Source: Oscillospiraceae bacterium
GTDB lineage: Bacteria; Bacillota; Clostridia; Oscillospirales; Oscillospiraceae
Direction: 5' to 3'
DNA length: 5,190 bases
Assembly (NCBI GenBank): GCA_016290695.1
Contig: JAEEUX010000185.1
Location: forward strand, 1 to 5,190
Each line of letters begins with the position of its first letter. Positions within the stretch are counted from its first letter, which is position 1. Under the pieces are notes generated by a model. The model worked only from the letters and a program-made list of their open reading frames with translations. It was not told the DNA's origin and did no database searches. Position numbers and translations under genes: made by a program. This document shows positions 1-5,190 of the stretch, piece after piece.

Positions 1-107
1 TCCCATCGCGTCGGCTTCGCTCCTCGGCTCCCGCCTCCTTGGTCGGAGCGAGGGGCAGGTGTTTTTGCCGAGGACAAGCGGCGTCAAAAACATAATTAAA
101 AAGCTTT
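1..107. other. Left-edge sequence with no supportable gene
   Basis: This GC-rich stretch contains inverted repeats. One 7-bp pair is TCGCTCC (17-23) with GGAGCGA (45-51). Two plus-strand frames entering from the left stop at 93-95 and 97-99, just before the terminator at 108. A convergent gene could therefore end here, but the visible tail is Arg/Pro-rich and resembles nothing I recognise. On the minus strand a frame opens with ATG at 93-91 and runs off the edge, but no ribosome binding site precedes it. I cannot choose between a gene end, a gene start and plain intergenic DNA. Confidence 0.3.
61..91. repeat. Inverted repeat (hairpin) next to terminator
   Basis: GTTTTTG (61-67) pairs perfectly with CAAAAAC (85-91). 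Inside it, CCG (68-70) can pair with CGG (79-81), leaving a three-base bulge. The left arm follows GGCAGGT, so the stretch GGCAGGTGTTTTTGCC resembles GACAGGTTTTTGCCTGTC in the terminator at 108-135. The two may be diverged copies of one hairpin. The role is unknown; it could be a weak terminator or part of a repeat. Confidence 0.45.
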
Positions 108-141
108 CGGAGGACAGGTTTTTGCCTGTCCTCCGATTTTT
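108..141 (+). terminator. Strong intrinsic terminator hairpin
   Basis: CGGAGGACAGG (108-118) pairs perfectly over 11 bp with CCTGTCCTCCG (125-135) around a six-base TTTTTG loop. ATTTTT (136-141) follows on the plus strand. On the minus strand the stem is followed by AAAGCTTTTT, so it could also act in that direction. It probably ends a rightward gene lying mostly left of the window, or serves as a backup stop for leftward transcripts from mutL. Confidence 0.75.
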
Positions 142-265
142 GCGCGCGTGCGGGACTTTTGCACAATGTAATATGCTTGCGGCGCGGCAATGTGGGCCTG
201 GGGCTTGTCACGGGCAGGGTGTTTGTCATTTGCATAGTGTTCGATGTGTGATTATTGCTCGGTAG

Positions 266-305
266 GGAACGCCGTCCCCGGCGTTCCGTCGCGCCTTTGG
301 CGCGA
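266..305. repeat. Two adjacent GC-rich hairpins
   Basis: GGAACGCC (266-273) pairs with GGCGTTCC (280-287) over 8 bp with loop GTCCCC. One base later TCGCGCC (289-295) pairs with GGCGCGA (299-305) over 7 bp with loop TTT. Neither has a T-run after it, so they do not look like intrinsic terminators. From memory, similar GGGAACG-type palindromes are frequent between genes in gut Clostridia genomes; this was not checked by a search. Confidence 0.6.
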
Positions 306-336
306 GTATTCGACCTCTCAGGTGCCTGCGGCGACA

Positions 337-358
337 GCTCCCCTTATCGAAGGGGAGC
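337..358. repeat. Hairpin repeat copy 1 (GCTCCCCTT unit)
   Basis: GCTCCCCTT (337-345) pairs with AAGGGGAGC (350-358) over 9 bp around loop ATCG. The outer bases CAGCTCCCCT (335-344) and AAGGGGAGCGAAA (350-362) recur exactly at 407-416 and 419-431, so this is one of two direct copies of a palindromic unit, 69-72 bp apart. It is probably an interspersed intergenic repeat; there is no poly-T tail that would make it a terminator. Confidence 0.65.
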
Positions 359-388
359 GAAAACGCTGCGGCGGGCTTACCCCTCAGT

Positions 389-427
389 CTCGGGCTGCGC
401 CCGAGCCAGCTCCCCTGAAAGGGGAGC
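389..427. repeat. Hairpin plus hairpin repeat copy 2
   Basis: CTCGGGC (389-395) pairs with GCCCGAG (399-405) over 7 bp with loop TGC. It is followed by GCTCCCCT (409-416) pairing with AGGGGAGC (420-427) over 8 bp with loop GAA. The second hairpin duplicates the unit at 337-358 with a shortened loop. Stems kept complementary while the loops differ suggest conservation of the RNA or cruciform structure rather than of sequence alone. Confidence 0.65.
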
Positions 428-506
428 GAAAGTACCACCGCGCTTCGCACGGATGCCGGGGGCAAGCCCCACGGCCCACAATGCTGCGGCGCGGTTCAAC
501 CACATC

Positions 507-557
507 AAAACGACGCGGCGCCGCAATGTGCATAACACATCATGGCGCCGCGTTTTT
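507..557 (-). terminator. Bidirectional terminator after mutL
   Basis: ACGCGGCGCC (513-522) pairs perfectly over 10 bp with GGCGCCGCGT (544-553). Inside the 21-base loop, ATGTG (526-530) pairs with CACAT (536-540), giving a two-tier hairpin. On the minus strand the stem starts only three bases after the mutL stop codon and is followed by CGTTTTG. On the plus strand TTTTT (553-557) follows directly, so it may also block transcription arriving from the left. The short T-run on the mutL side makes its strength in that direction uncertain. Confidence 0.65.
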
Positions 558-2662
558 CAGGTCCTTTTGAAATTACGGTCAAGCTTTGATTTTGATAAAA
601 CCATCGTGACGGGCCTGCCGTGGGGGCAATATTTCACGCTCCCGGAAAGGACGGCCTCGACTACGGGCTTCCACTCCGCCGGGGCGGTATCCCAGCCCGC
701 CTTTATCGCCGCCTTGCAGGATATGGAGGCGAGTATCTCGTCCTGAACGCCGAGCGCGCCGGGGCGCGAGCCGTAGCGTATATCATGGCAAAGCTCGCTC
801 AGCAGCGGCTCGACCTCCGCCGCGTCTATCCCGGCGGGAATGCGCCGGACGGCGACGGCTCTGCCGCCGAAATCCTCTATTTCAAAGCCGAGCTCGTCGA
901 GCATGGCCTTGTTTTCAAGCAAAAGCTCCTTGTCCTCGCCGTCCGGCTCCGCGATTATGGAAGTCAGCAGAATTTGCGACATGGCCTCCATATTCTTCGC
1001 CTTGAGGCGGTCGAAATTCATGCGCTCGTGCGCCGCGTGCTTGTCTATGAATATGAGCTCGCCGCCCGATTCCACGACTATGTAGCTTTTGAAGGCTTCG
1101 CCGATTATGCGGTAGGGCGGAACCTTCGGCGCGTCAGGCGCTTCCGGCGCTTCGGGAATGAGGCTCGGCGCTTCCGCGGGCGCGCTGTCCTCGCGCGCTG
1201 TGTTCTCGCCAGAATTCAGCGCTTCGGACGCAGGTTCGGGGGCGGGAAGGGGGATTTCCTCCTGCACGGGTTTGGAAAACACCTCATGCACGGACACATC
1301 CTGCGCGGACGCTTCATGAGTTTCCTGAACTGACGCCTCCTGCACGGGCTTTTCCTCCTGCGCGGGCGGCTCGCCGAGAGGCTTGGACGCTGCGGCTGAC
1401 GCCGCCGAACCGCGCTTTTTCTCAGGCGGACGGGGCGTGAGGTGCGGCGGCGCGACGGGCTCCTCCACGGGCGCGTAGCGCGTGATTATCGTGCGCTGCG
1501 GGCGCGCGTTGTTATATGTGACGCCGTCCTGCCGGAAAACAAGACCGCCGTCCTCCGTCTTTTCGCGCTCCGGCGGCTTTTCGCCCGCGCGATGGATTAT
1601 CACGGGTCTGGGCGGCTCCGGCAAATCGTCCTCCGCGTCGTCCCTTATGCCGACGCGAAGCTCCGGCGGGTCCTGGCGAGCTTCGAGCGCGGATTTTACG
1701 GCGAAATGCACCGCCTCGAAAACCTTTTTCTCGTTGAGGAATTTTATCTCGGTCTTCGCCGGATGTACGTTCACGTCCAGCTCGTTGAACTTTATGTCGA
1801 TATAGAGCACACAGCCGGGGAAACGCCCTGTGAAAAGCTGGTTTTTGTAGGCCTGTTCAAGCGCCGATTGAAGCAGTGGCGACTTGATGAAGCGCCCGTT
1901 CACGAAGAAAAACTGCGCCGAACGGTTGCCTCGCGCGTTGACCGGCGGCGTGATGAAGCCGTGGACGGAGCAGCCCTCGGCGGCGCAGTCCACCTTGAGC
2001 ATTCCGCGCGCAAAATCGCGCCCAAGCAGCATATAGACACAGCTTTCGGCGCTGCCGTCGCCGGGCGTGCGGAATTCCTCGCGCCCGTCCTTAATAAAGC
2101 GGAAGGCGACGTCGGGGTGCGCCATTGCGCAGCGGATGACCGTGTTGGCGACGTTCGCCGCCTCTGCGGAGTCCTTTTTCATGAATTTCAGGCGCGCGGG
2201 AGTGTTGTAAAAAAGCTTGCGGACGATAATCGTCGTCCCCTCGGGGCAGCCTGCGGGCGCGTTTTCAAGGAGCTTACCCGCCTCAAGCGTGAGGGAAACG
2301 CCCTCGTCCGCGCCGCGCTCGCGCGTGAGCAACTCCACTGCGGAGACTGCCGAAATCGCCGCCAGAGCTTCGCCCCGGAATCCGAGCGTGCTGATAGCCT
2401 CAAGCCCTGCCTCGTCCCGCAGCTTGCTCGTGGCGTGGCGCAGAAACGCCGTTTCCGCGTCCTCGGGCGACATGCCGCGCCCGTCGTCCGTCACGCGGAT
2501 GTAGCTCATGCCGCCGTGCTGGATTTCCACCGTTACGGAGCGCGCCCCCGCGTCTATTGAGTTTTCGACGAGCTCCTTCACAGCGGAGCCGGGGCGCTCG
2601 ACGACCTCGCCTGCCGCTATCATATCCGCAACATGCGGGGATAAGCATTTAATTATATTCAT
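557..2662 (-). CDS. mutL: DNA mismatch repair protein MutL
   Basis: MutL couples MutS mismatch recognition to strand incision. The N-terminal GHKL ATPase shows VKELVENSIDAGA (catalytic E33, Mg-binding N34), DDGRGM (59-64), RHATSKL (75-81) and GFRGEAL (94-100). The transducer domain carries the conserved lysine in NVHPAKTEIKF (K303). A Pro/Ala/Glu-rich linker spans about 337-514. The C-terminal dimerisation/endonuclease domain has DKHAAHER (540-547), SCKAAIKA (C649) and CPHGRPV (679-685), the metal-site motifs of incising MutLs, as expected where MutH is absent. The family motif usually reads DQHA and ends in Glu; here it is DKHA and ends in Asp (D551), but D540, H542 and E546 are kept. QILLTS (563-568) is a weak beta-clamp-like motif lacking the usual proline. 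At 701 residues it exceeds the B. subtilis protein (about 627), mostly in the linker. ATG overlaps the upstream stop. Confidence 0.96.
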   Translation of the reverse strand: MNIIKCLSPHVADMIAAGEVVERPGSAVKELVENSIDAGARSVTVEIQHGGMSYIRVTDDGRGMSPEDAETAFLRHATSKLRDEAGLEAISTLGFRGEALAAISAVSAVELLTRERGADEGVSLTLEAGKLLENAPAGCPEGTTIIVRKLFYNTPARLKFMKKDSAEAANVANTVIRCAMAHPDVAFRFIKDGREEFRTPGDGSAESCVYMLLGRDFARGMLKVDCAAEGCSVHGFITPPVNARGNRSAQFFFVNGRFIKSPLLQSALEQAYKNQLFTGRFPGCVLYIDIKFNELDVNVHPAKTEIKFLNEKKVFEAVHFAVKSALEARQDPPELRVGIRDDAEDDLPEPPRPVIIHRAGEKPPEREKTEDGGLVFRQDGVTYNNARPQRTIITRYAPVEEPVAPPHLTPRPPEKKRGSAASAAASKPLGEPPAQEEKPVQEASVQETHEASAQDVSVHEVFSKPVQEEIPLPAPEPASEALNSGENTAREDSAPAEAPSLIPEAPEAPDAPKVPPYRIIGEAFKSYIVVESGGELIFIDKHAAHERMNFDRLKAKNMEAMSQILLTSIIAEPDGEDKELLLENKAMLDELGFEIEDFGGRAVAVRRIPAGIDAAEVEPLLSELCHDIRYGSRPGALGVQDEILASISCKAAIKAGWDTAPAEWKPVVEAVLSGSVKYCPHGRPVTMVLSKSKLDRNFKRT
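1257..1366 (-). repeat. Degenerate 15-bp repeats inside the MutL linker
   Basis: Variants of TCCTGCACGG recur at about 1259, 1284, 1299, 1323, 1338 and 1356, mostly 15 bp apart on the plus strand. On the coding strand they give pentapeptide-like units of the type S/P-V-Q-E-x (PVQEA, SVQET, SAQDV, SVHEV, PVQEE) at about residues 432-469 of MutL. The stretch is hydrophilic and probably disordered. It likely grew by slippage and accounts for some of the extra linker length. Confidence 0.6.
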
Positions 2663-2664
2663 TA
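2660..2664 (-). promoter_or_regulatory. TAATG stop-start overlap coupling the two genes
   Basis: The TAA stop of the racemase-like gene (2664-2662) and the ATG of mutL (2662-2660) share one base. The bases upstream of the mutL ATG offer only GGA, about ten bases away, and no strong Shine-Dalgarno. Translation of mutL therefore probably depends on ribosomes finishing the upstream gene. Confidence 0.7.
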
Positions 2665-3708
2665 TCTGTATTCCAGGGGGATGCCCTTAAGGAGCTTCGG
2701 GTTTACGTCTATCGTTATCTTGTCGCCTACGCCGCATTCCGCGTCCGTAACGTCGGCGAGGAGGCTGTGCGGCCCGATCGCGCCGATGGGCTTTACGCGC
2801 TTTCCCGCGACGGAGATATCCGGCACTGTCTTTTTGCGGAAGAGGCCGCCGGGCGCTTCCGGCGAACCGACGCCGTTATACCAGCCCACGGGGACGACCG
2901 CCGCCTTCGTGGAGCGGCGGAGCTTTACGCCCTTTCCGAGCCCGACCGTCGCCCCGCCGGGGAGCCAGTCCAGTTCTTCGATATCCGCCTCTATGAAGCC
3001 GACCTTCGTGAGCCCTGCGCCGGCGTTGAGCCCCGCCGTGCGCCCGGCGAAGGCGCTGCCGACGCATACGGCGTCGAGCCGGTTTTCGCATTTGAAAATG
3101 GAATAGGAGTCGAGCGCGAAGCTTATGCCAGTGTCCGCTCCGCCCGCCGCGAGCTTGGCAAGGCAGGTTTCAAAGGAATCAAGCTGAGCCTGCAAGGTCT
3201 TTTTCGAGGCGCCGGCGCCGGAAAGCTTCGTGTATACGCCGTTTACGGCAAGTCCCTTCATATTCCGGAAAACGTTGAGGAGCTTGTCGGTCTCCGAGGG
3301 GAGGAAACCGAAATGACCCTCGCCGCAGTCGATTTTGAGCATGCATTCTATGGGAACGTTCAGCTTTTCCGCGGCGCTCGCCGCAGCGATGGCGGCGTCG
3401 TAGGAGCCGATGGTGCAGACCGTTCCGCAGCCTGCGAGGGCGGCGATTTCTTCGGCGTCCGCCGTTGAGCTCAGCATGAGGATGTGTTCGTCCGTAAACC
3501 CTGCCCCGCGCAGCCTTTGCGCGTCGTTCCTTTCGCTCACGGCGAAGCTCGATATGCCTTCGGTGCGGAGCATTTCCGCGAGCTTGACAAGGCCCAGACC
3601 CTGCCCGTCGCCGCTGAGGTTCGCGATTATCGCCGCGCTCGCAGCCTGCCGCTTCACGGCGTTTATGTTTGCCTTTATCGCTTCGCTGTCAATGATGATT
3701 TTTCTCAC
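2662..3708 (-). CDS. Alanine racemase-fold protein, probably catalytically inactive
   Basis: The 348-residue protein has the two-domain layout of alanine racemases: an N-terminal barrel (about 1-230) and a C-terminal beta domain (about 235-348). Recognisable stretches are LKIDCGEGHFGF (124-135), GVYTKLS (157-163), VGSAFAGR (216-223), VPVGWYNG (272-279) and ADVTD (318-322). The PLP-lysine motif, normally KANAYGHG or KGDGYGLG, reads SGDGQGLG (32-39), with Ser for Lys and Gln for Tyr. The second catalytic base, the Tyr of the VGYADG motif, is W276. By my hand alignment the Arg of GMGR is H132, the His of YTH is K161, and the Arg contacting the PLP ring nitrogen is C215. K125 is retained. D/L-alanine interconversion is therefore unlikely. 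GTG start: an in-frame TAA lies directly upstream, with GAGGGAG eight bases away. First gene of an operon with mutL; a specialised enzyme or decaying paralogue is possible. Confidence 0.85.
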   Translation of the reverse strand: MRKIIIDSEAIKANINAVKRQAASAAIIANLSGDGQGLGLVKLAEMLRTEGISSFAVSERNDAQRLRGAGFTDEHILMLSSTADAEEIAALAGCGTVCTIGSYDAAIAAASAAEKLNVPIECMLKIDCGEGHFGFLPSETDKLLNVFRNMKGLAVNGVYTKLSGAGASKKTLQAQLDSFETCLAKLAAGGADTGISFALDSYSIFKCENRLDAVCVGSAFAGRTAGLNAGAGLTKVGFIEADIEELDWLPGGATVGLGKGVKLRRSTKAAVVPVGWYNGVGSPEAPGGLFRKKTVPDISVAGKRVKPIGAIGPHSLLADVTDAECGVGDKITIDVNPKLLKGIPLEYR

Positions 3709-3716
3709 TTATTTCA

Positions 3717-3723
3717 CTCCCTC
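3717..3723 (-). promoter_or_regulatory. Ribosome binding site of the racemase-like gene
   Basis: On the minus strand GAGGGAG (3723-3717) lies eight bases before the GTG at 3708. An in-frame TAA (3711-3709) abuts that GTG, so no longer in-frame start is possible and this site supports the chosen start. Confidence 0.65.
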
Positions 3724-3767
3724 TATACTATTTAAGAGCGCCGTGCCCTGAATTGTTCTTTAAATAT

Positions 3768-3796
3768 ATATTATCTCATAATTTTAAAGTAGTCAA
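3768..3796 (-). promoter_or_regulatory. Sigma-A-type promoter for the racemase-like gene and mutL
   Basis: Reading the minus strand, TTGACT (3796-3791) is followed after exactly 17 bases by TAATAT (3773-3768), each box close to TTGACA and TATAAT. The spacer and surroundings are AT-rich in otherwise GC-rich DNA. Transcription would start near 3761, leaving a leader of about 50 bases. This points to housekeeping expression of the operon. Confidence 0.8.
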
Positions 3797-3809
3797 TTCA
3801 CATCTTCGG

Positions 3810-3838
3810 TTCATAAAAATTTCCTCCACGCATAGATA
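3810..3838 (+). promoter_or_regulatory. Sigma-E-like promoter for spoIVA
   Basis: TTCATAAA (3810-3817) and CATAGATA (3831-3838) are separated by 13 bases. They resemble the B. subtilis sigma-E boxes (roughly ATATT and CATACA-T with a 13-15 base spacer). spoIVA is transcribed by sigma-E in the mother cell of B. subtilis, so the match is expected on biological grounds. The predicted start is near 3845, about 34 bases before the GTG. The boxes are imperfect and clostridial sigma-E consensus may differ slightly. Confidence 0.6.
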
Positions 3839-3864
3839 TAGTGCAGGAACTCACACGAGTAAAC

Positions 3865-3871
3865 AAGGAGG
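3865..3871 (+). promoter_or_regulatory. Strong ribosome binding site of spoIVA
   Basis: AAGGAGG matches the 16S anti-Shine-Dalgarno perfectly and lies seven bases before the GTG at 3879. It fixes that GTG as the start, and the resulting N-terminus aligns residue for residue with known SpoIVA. Confidence 0.9.
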
Positions 3872-3878
3872 AATTCAA

Positions 3879-5190
3879 GTGGAGGAAAGCAGGATATACG
3901 AAAACATAGCGCTGCGGACGGGCGGGGACATATATATCGGCGTCGTCGGCCCCGTTCGGACGGGGAAATCGACCTTTATCAAGCGCTTCATGGAGGCGCT
4001 GGTGCTTCCGCGCATAGATAACGCATACATACGCGAGCGGGCGCGCGACGAGCTGCCGCAGAGCGCCTCGGGCAGAACGGTAATGACCGCCGAGCCGAAG
4101 TTCGTGCCTGAGGAGGCGGTGAGGGTAGAGCTTGAAAACAGCTCGCTTTCCGTCCGGCTCATTGACTGCGTTGGCTTCGCCGTTGAGGGCGCGGAGGGCT
4201 TCATGGCCGAGGACGGCTCGCCCCGCATGATCTCGACGCCGTGGTTCGACCATGAAATACCGCTCGCCCGCGCCGCAGAAACCGGCACGCAGCGCGTGAT
4301 CACGGAGCATTGCAGCATCGGCGTCGTCGTGACGACGGACGGGAGCTTCACGGACATAGCGCGCGAAGCCTACGAGCCCGCCGAGGCGCGCGCAATAGCG
4401 GAGCTGAAGGCGGTGGGGAAGCCATTCGCGGTCGTCCTCAATTCGGCGGAGCCGGATTCCGAGGCAGCGCAGGCGCTCCGGCGGGAGATCAGTGAAAAAT
4501 ACTCCGTCGCCTGCCTTTGCCTCAACTGCCTTGAGCTGCGCCGCGAGGACGTTTCGCTTGTGGTCGGTTCCGTGCTCTGCGAGTTCCCGCTTGAGCGCGT
4601 GGAGATAGAGCTGCCGAGCTGGATAGACGTTCTTCCGGCCTCTCACGCGGTGAAAAGCGCCGTGCTTTCCTCAGTGCGGCAGGCTTTTTCCGGCGCCCGG
4701 CGCGTTTCCGATGCCGGCAGCGCCGTCGCGGAGATCGCGCGCTGCGACTGCGTTGAGGCGGCGCAGACCGTGCGCGCGGACCTTGGCAGCGGCGTTCTGA
4801 GCGTGGAGGTGATTTTGCCGCGCGAGCTGTTTTACCGCACGCTCAACGAGTTTTCGGGCTTCGACGCCGCAGACGACGGCGACCTGCTGGCACTGCTTTC
4901 CGATATGTCAGGCATAAAGAGCGAATATGAGCGCGTTCGCGGCGCGCTGGAGGACGTTCGCACGAAGGGCTACGGCATCGTCATGCCGACGCGCGAAGAG
5001 CTGCGTTTGGAGGAGCCGGAAATCGTGCGCCGCGGTGGGCGTTACGGCATAACGCTCAAGGCCAGCGCCCCGTCCATCCACATGGTCATGGCGAACATTG
5101 AGACGGAAGTTTCCCCCGCCATAGGCAGCGAGAGCCGTTCCGACGACATCATAGATTACCTGCTTCAGGAGTTCGAGGGCGACACCGGGC
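3879..5190 (+). CDS. spoIVA: Stage IV sporulation protein A, spore coat ATPase (partial)
   Basis: SpoIVA is a mother-cell ATPase that polymerises on the forespore surface, anchored by SpoVM, to form the base of the coat. It descends from TRAFAC GTPases. The N-terminus matches family members closely: TGGDIYIGVVGPVRTGKST (14-32) with Walker A K30, then DELPQSASGRTVMTAEPKFV (57-76) with sensor T70, and RLIDCVGF with Walker B D96. STPWFDHEIP (119-128) and VVVTTDGS (149-156) follow, and VVLNS (185-189) sits where GTPases have NKxD. The C-terminal half keeps RTKGYGIVMP (361-370), LEEPEIVRRGGRYGI (377-391) and LKASAPSIHM (393-402). The start is GTG behind a perfect Shine-Dalgarno. 437 codons are visible; about 55 C-terminal residues are missing at the window edge compared with the 492-residue B. 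subtilis protein. Eight cysteines and A71 are unusual. Confidence 0.97.
   Translation, partial: MEESRIYENIALRTGGDIYIGVVGPVRTGKSTFIKRFMEALVLPRIDNAYIRERARDELPQSASGRTVMTAEPKFVPEEAVRVELENSSLSVRLIDCVGFAVEGAEGFMAEDGSPRMISTPWFDHEIPLARAAETGTQRVITEHCSIGVVVTTDGSFTDIAREAYEPAEARAIAELKAVGKPFAVVLNSAEPDSEAAQALRREISEKYSVACLCLNCLELRREDVSLVVGSVLCEFPLERVEIELPSWIDVLPASHAVKSAVLSSVRQAFSGARRVSDAGSAVAEIARCDCVEAAQTVRADLGSGVLSVEVILPRELFYRTLNEFSGFDAADDGDLLALLSDMSGIKSEYERVRGALEDVRTKGYGIVMPTREELRLEEPEIVRRGGRYGITLKASAPSIHMVMANIETEVSPAIGSESRSDDIIDYLLQEFEGDTG

Larger units (their letters stand above)
178..492. repeat. Intergenic segment bounded by imperfect inverted repeats
   Basis: TGTGGGCC followed by TGGGGCTTG (191-207) recurs on the opposite strand at 480-463, where one extra G separates the two blocks. 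Flanking similarity extends outward (GCGGCGCGGCAA on the left against GCCGCAGCAT on the right, read on the minus strand) and inward (CGGGCA against CCGGCA). The hairpin cluster at 266-427 lies inside. No transposase or reading frame of convincing quality is present. The structure resembles a small non-coding palindromic element, but it could be chance similarity in GC-rich DNA. No target-site duplication was identified. Confidence 0.4.

Noticed and set aside
1..93. Minus-strand gene beginning at ATG 93 and leaving the window
   Set aside because: No Shine-Dalgarno lies before the ATG, the product is Arg/Pro-rich and matches nothing I know; miaA, often found after mutL, would begin with a P-loop motif that is absent.
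59..265. Plus-strand 68-codon frame
   Set aside because: It runs straight through the perfect terminator hairpin at 108-135 and part of the inverted-repeat segment, has no ribosome binding site, and its product is not protein-like.
266..431. CRISPR array
   Set aside because: Only two copies of the repeated unit exist, they are self-complementary hairpins, and there are no regular spacers.
244..746. Overlapping plus-strand frames across the hairpin cluster and the mutL end
   Set aside because: They span repeats and terminators and then the antisense of conserved MutL motifs; GC-rich DNA readily gives such open frames.
1442..2560. Long plus-strand frame of 372 codons opposite mutL
   Set aside because: It is antisense to the conserved MutL ATPase domain, is very Arg-rich, and reflects codon bias rather than a real gene.
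2767..3468. Plus-strand frame opposite the racemase-like gene
   Set aside because: It is a shadow of the minus-strand gene, with no ribosome binding site and an Arg/Gly/Ala-rich product.
3798..4646. Minus-strand frame of 282 codons opposite spoIVA
   Set aside because: It lies antisense to strongly conserved SpoIVA motifs and crosses both promoter candidates.

Overview
The window looks like chromosomal DNA of an anaerobic, endospore-forming member of the Clostridia, probably a GC-rich Oscillospiraceae-like lineage. The spore-formation call rests on a clear spoIVA gene. The lineage call is an inference from the GC-rich coding sequence, the strong Shine-Dalgarno sites and the style of the intergenic hairpins. 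No search was run.

Layout from left to right. Positions 1-556 hold no gene I can defend. This stretch contains a strong terminator hairpin (108-141), a cluster of short GC-rich hairpins with two near-identical copies of one unit (266-427), an imperfect long inverted repeat around that cluster, and a second terminator (507-557) starting directly at the end of mutL. Positions 557-2662 (minus) encode a complete 701-residue MutL mismatch-repair protein with both its GHKL ATPase and its endonuclease-type C-terminal domain. Positions 2662-3708 (minus) encode a complete 348-residue protein of the alanine racemase fold. Its catalytic lysine, catalytic tyrosine and other cofactor-contacting residues appear to be replaced. 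It shares one base with mutL (TAATG), so the two genes form an operon. Positions 3709-3878 are a compact divergent promoter region. Positions 3879-5190 (plus) encode the first 437 residues of SpoIVA, the ATPase that builds the basal layer of the spore coat; the gene runs off the right edge.

The divergent region carries two promoter candidates back to back. One is a near-consensus housekeeping (sigma-A) promoter, TTGACT-17-TAATAT, driving the racemase-like gene and mutL leftward. The other is a sigma-E-like promoter driving spoIVA rightward. This fits growth-phase expression on one side and mother-cell, sporulation-specific expression on the other.

The most interesting item is the racemase-like protein. 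It keeps an intact reading frame and a good promoter but seems to have lost the chemistry of its family, so it may be a pseudoenzyme with a new role. Second are the unusual cysteine content of this SpoIVA and a substitution beside its ATPase sensor threonine. I saw no CRISPR array, tRNA, rRNA or recognisable transposase.
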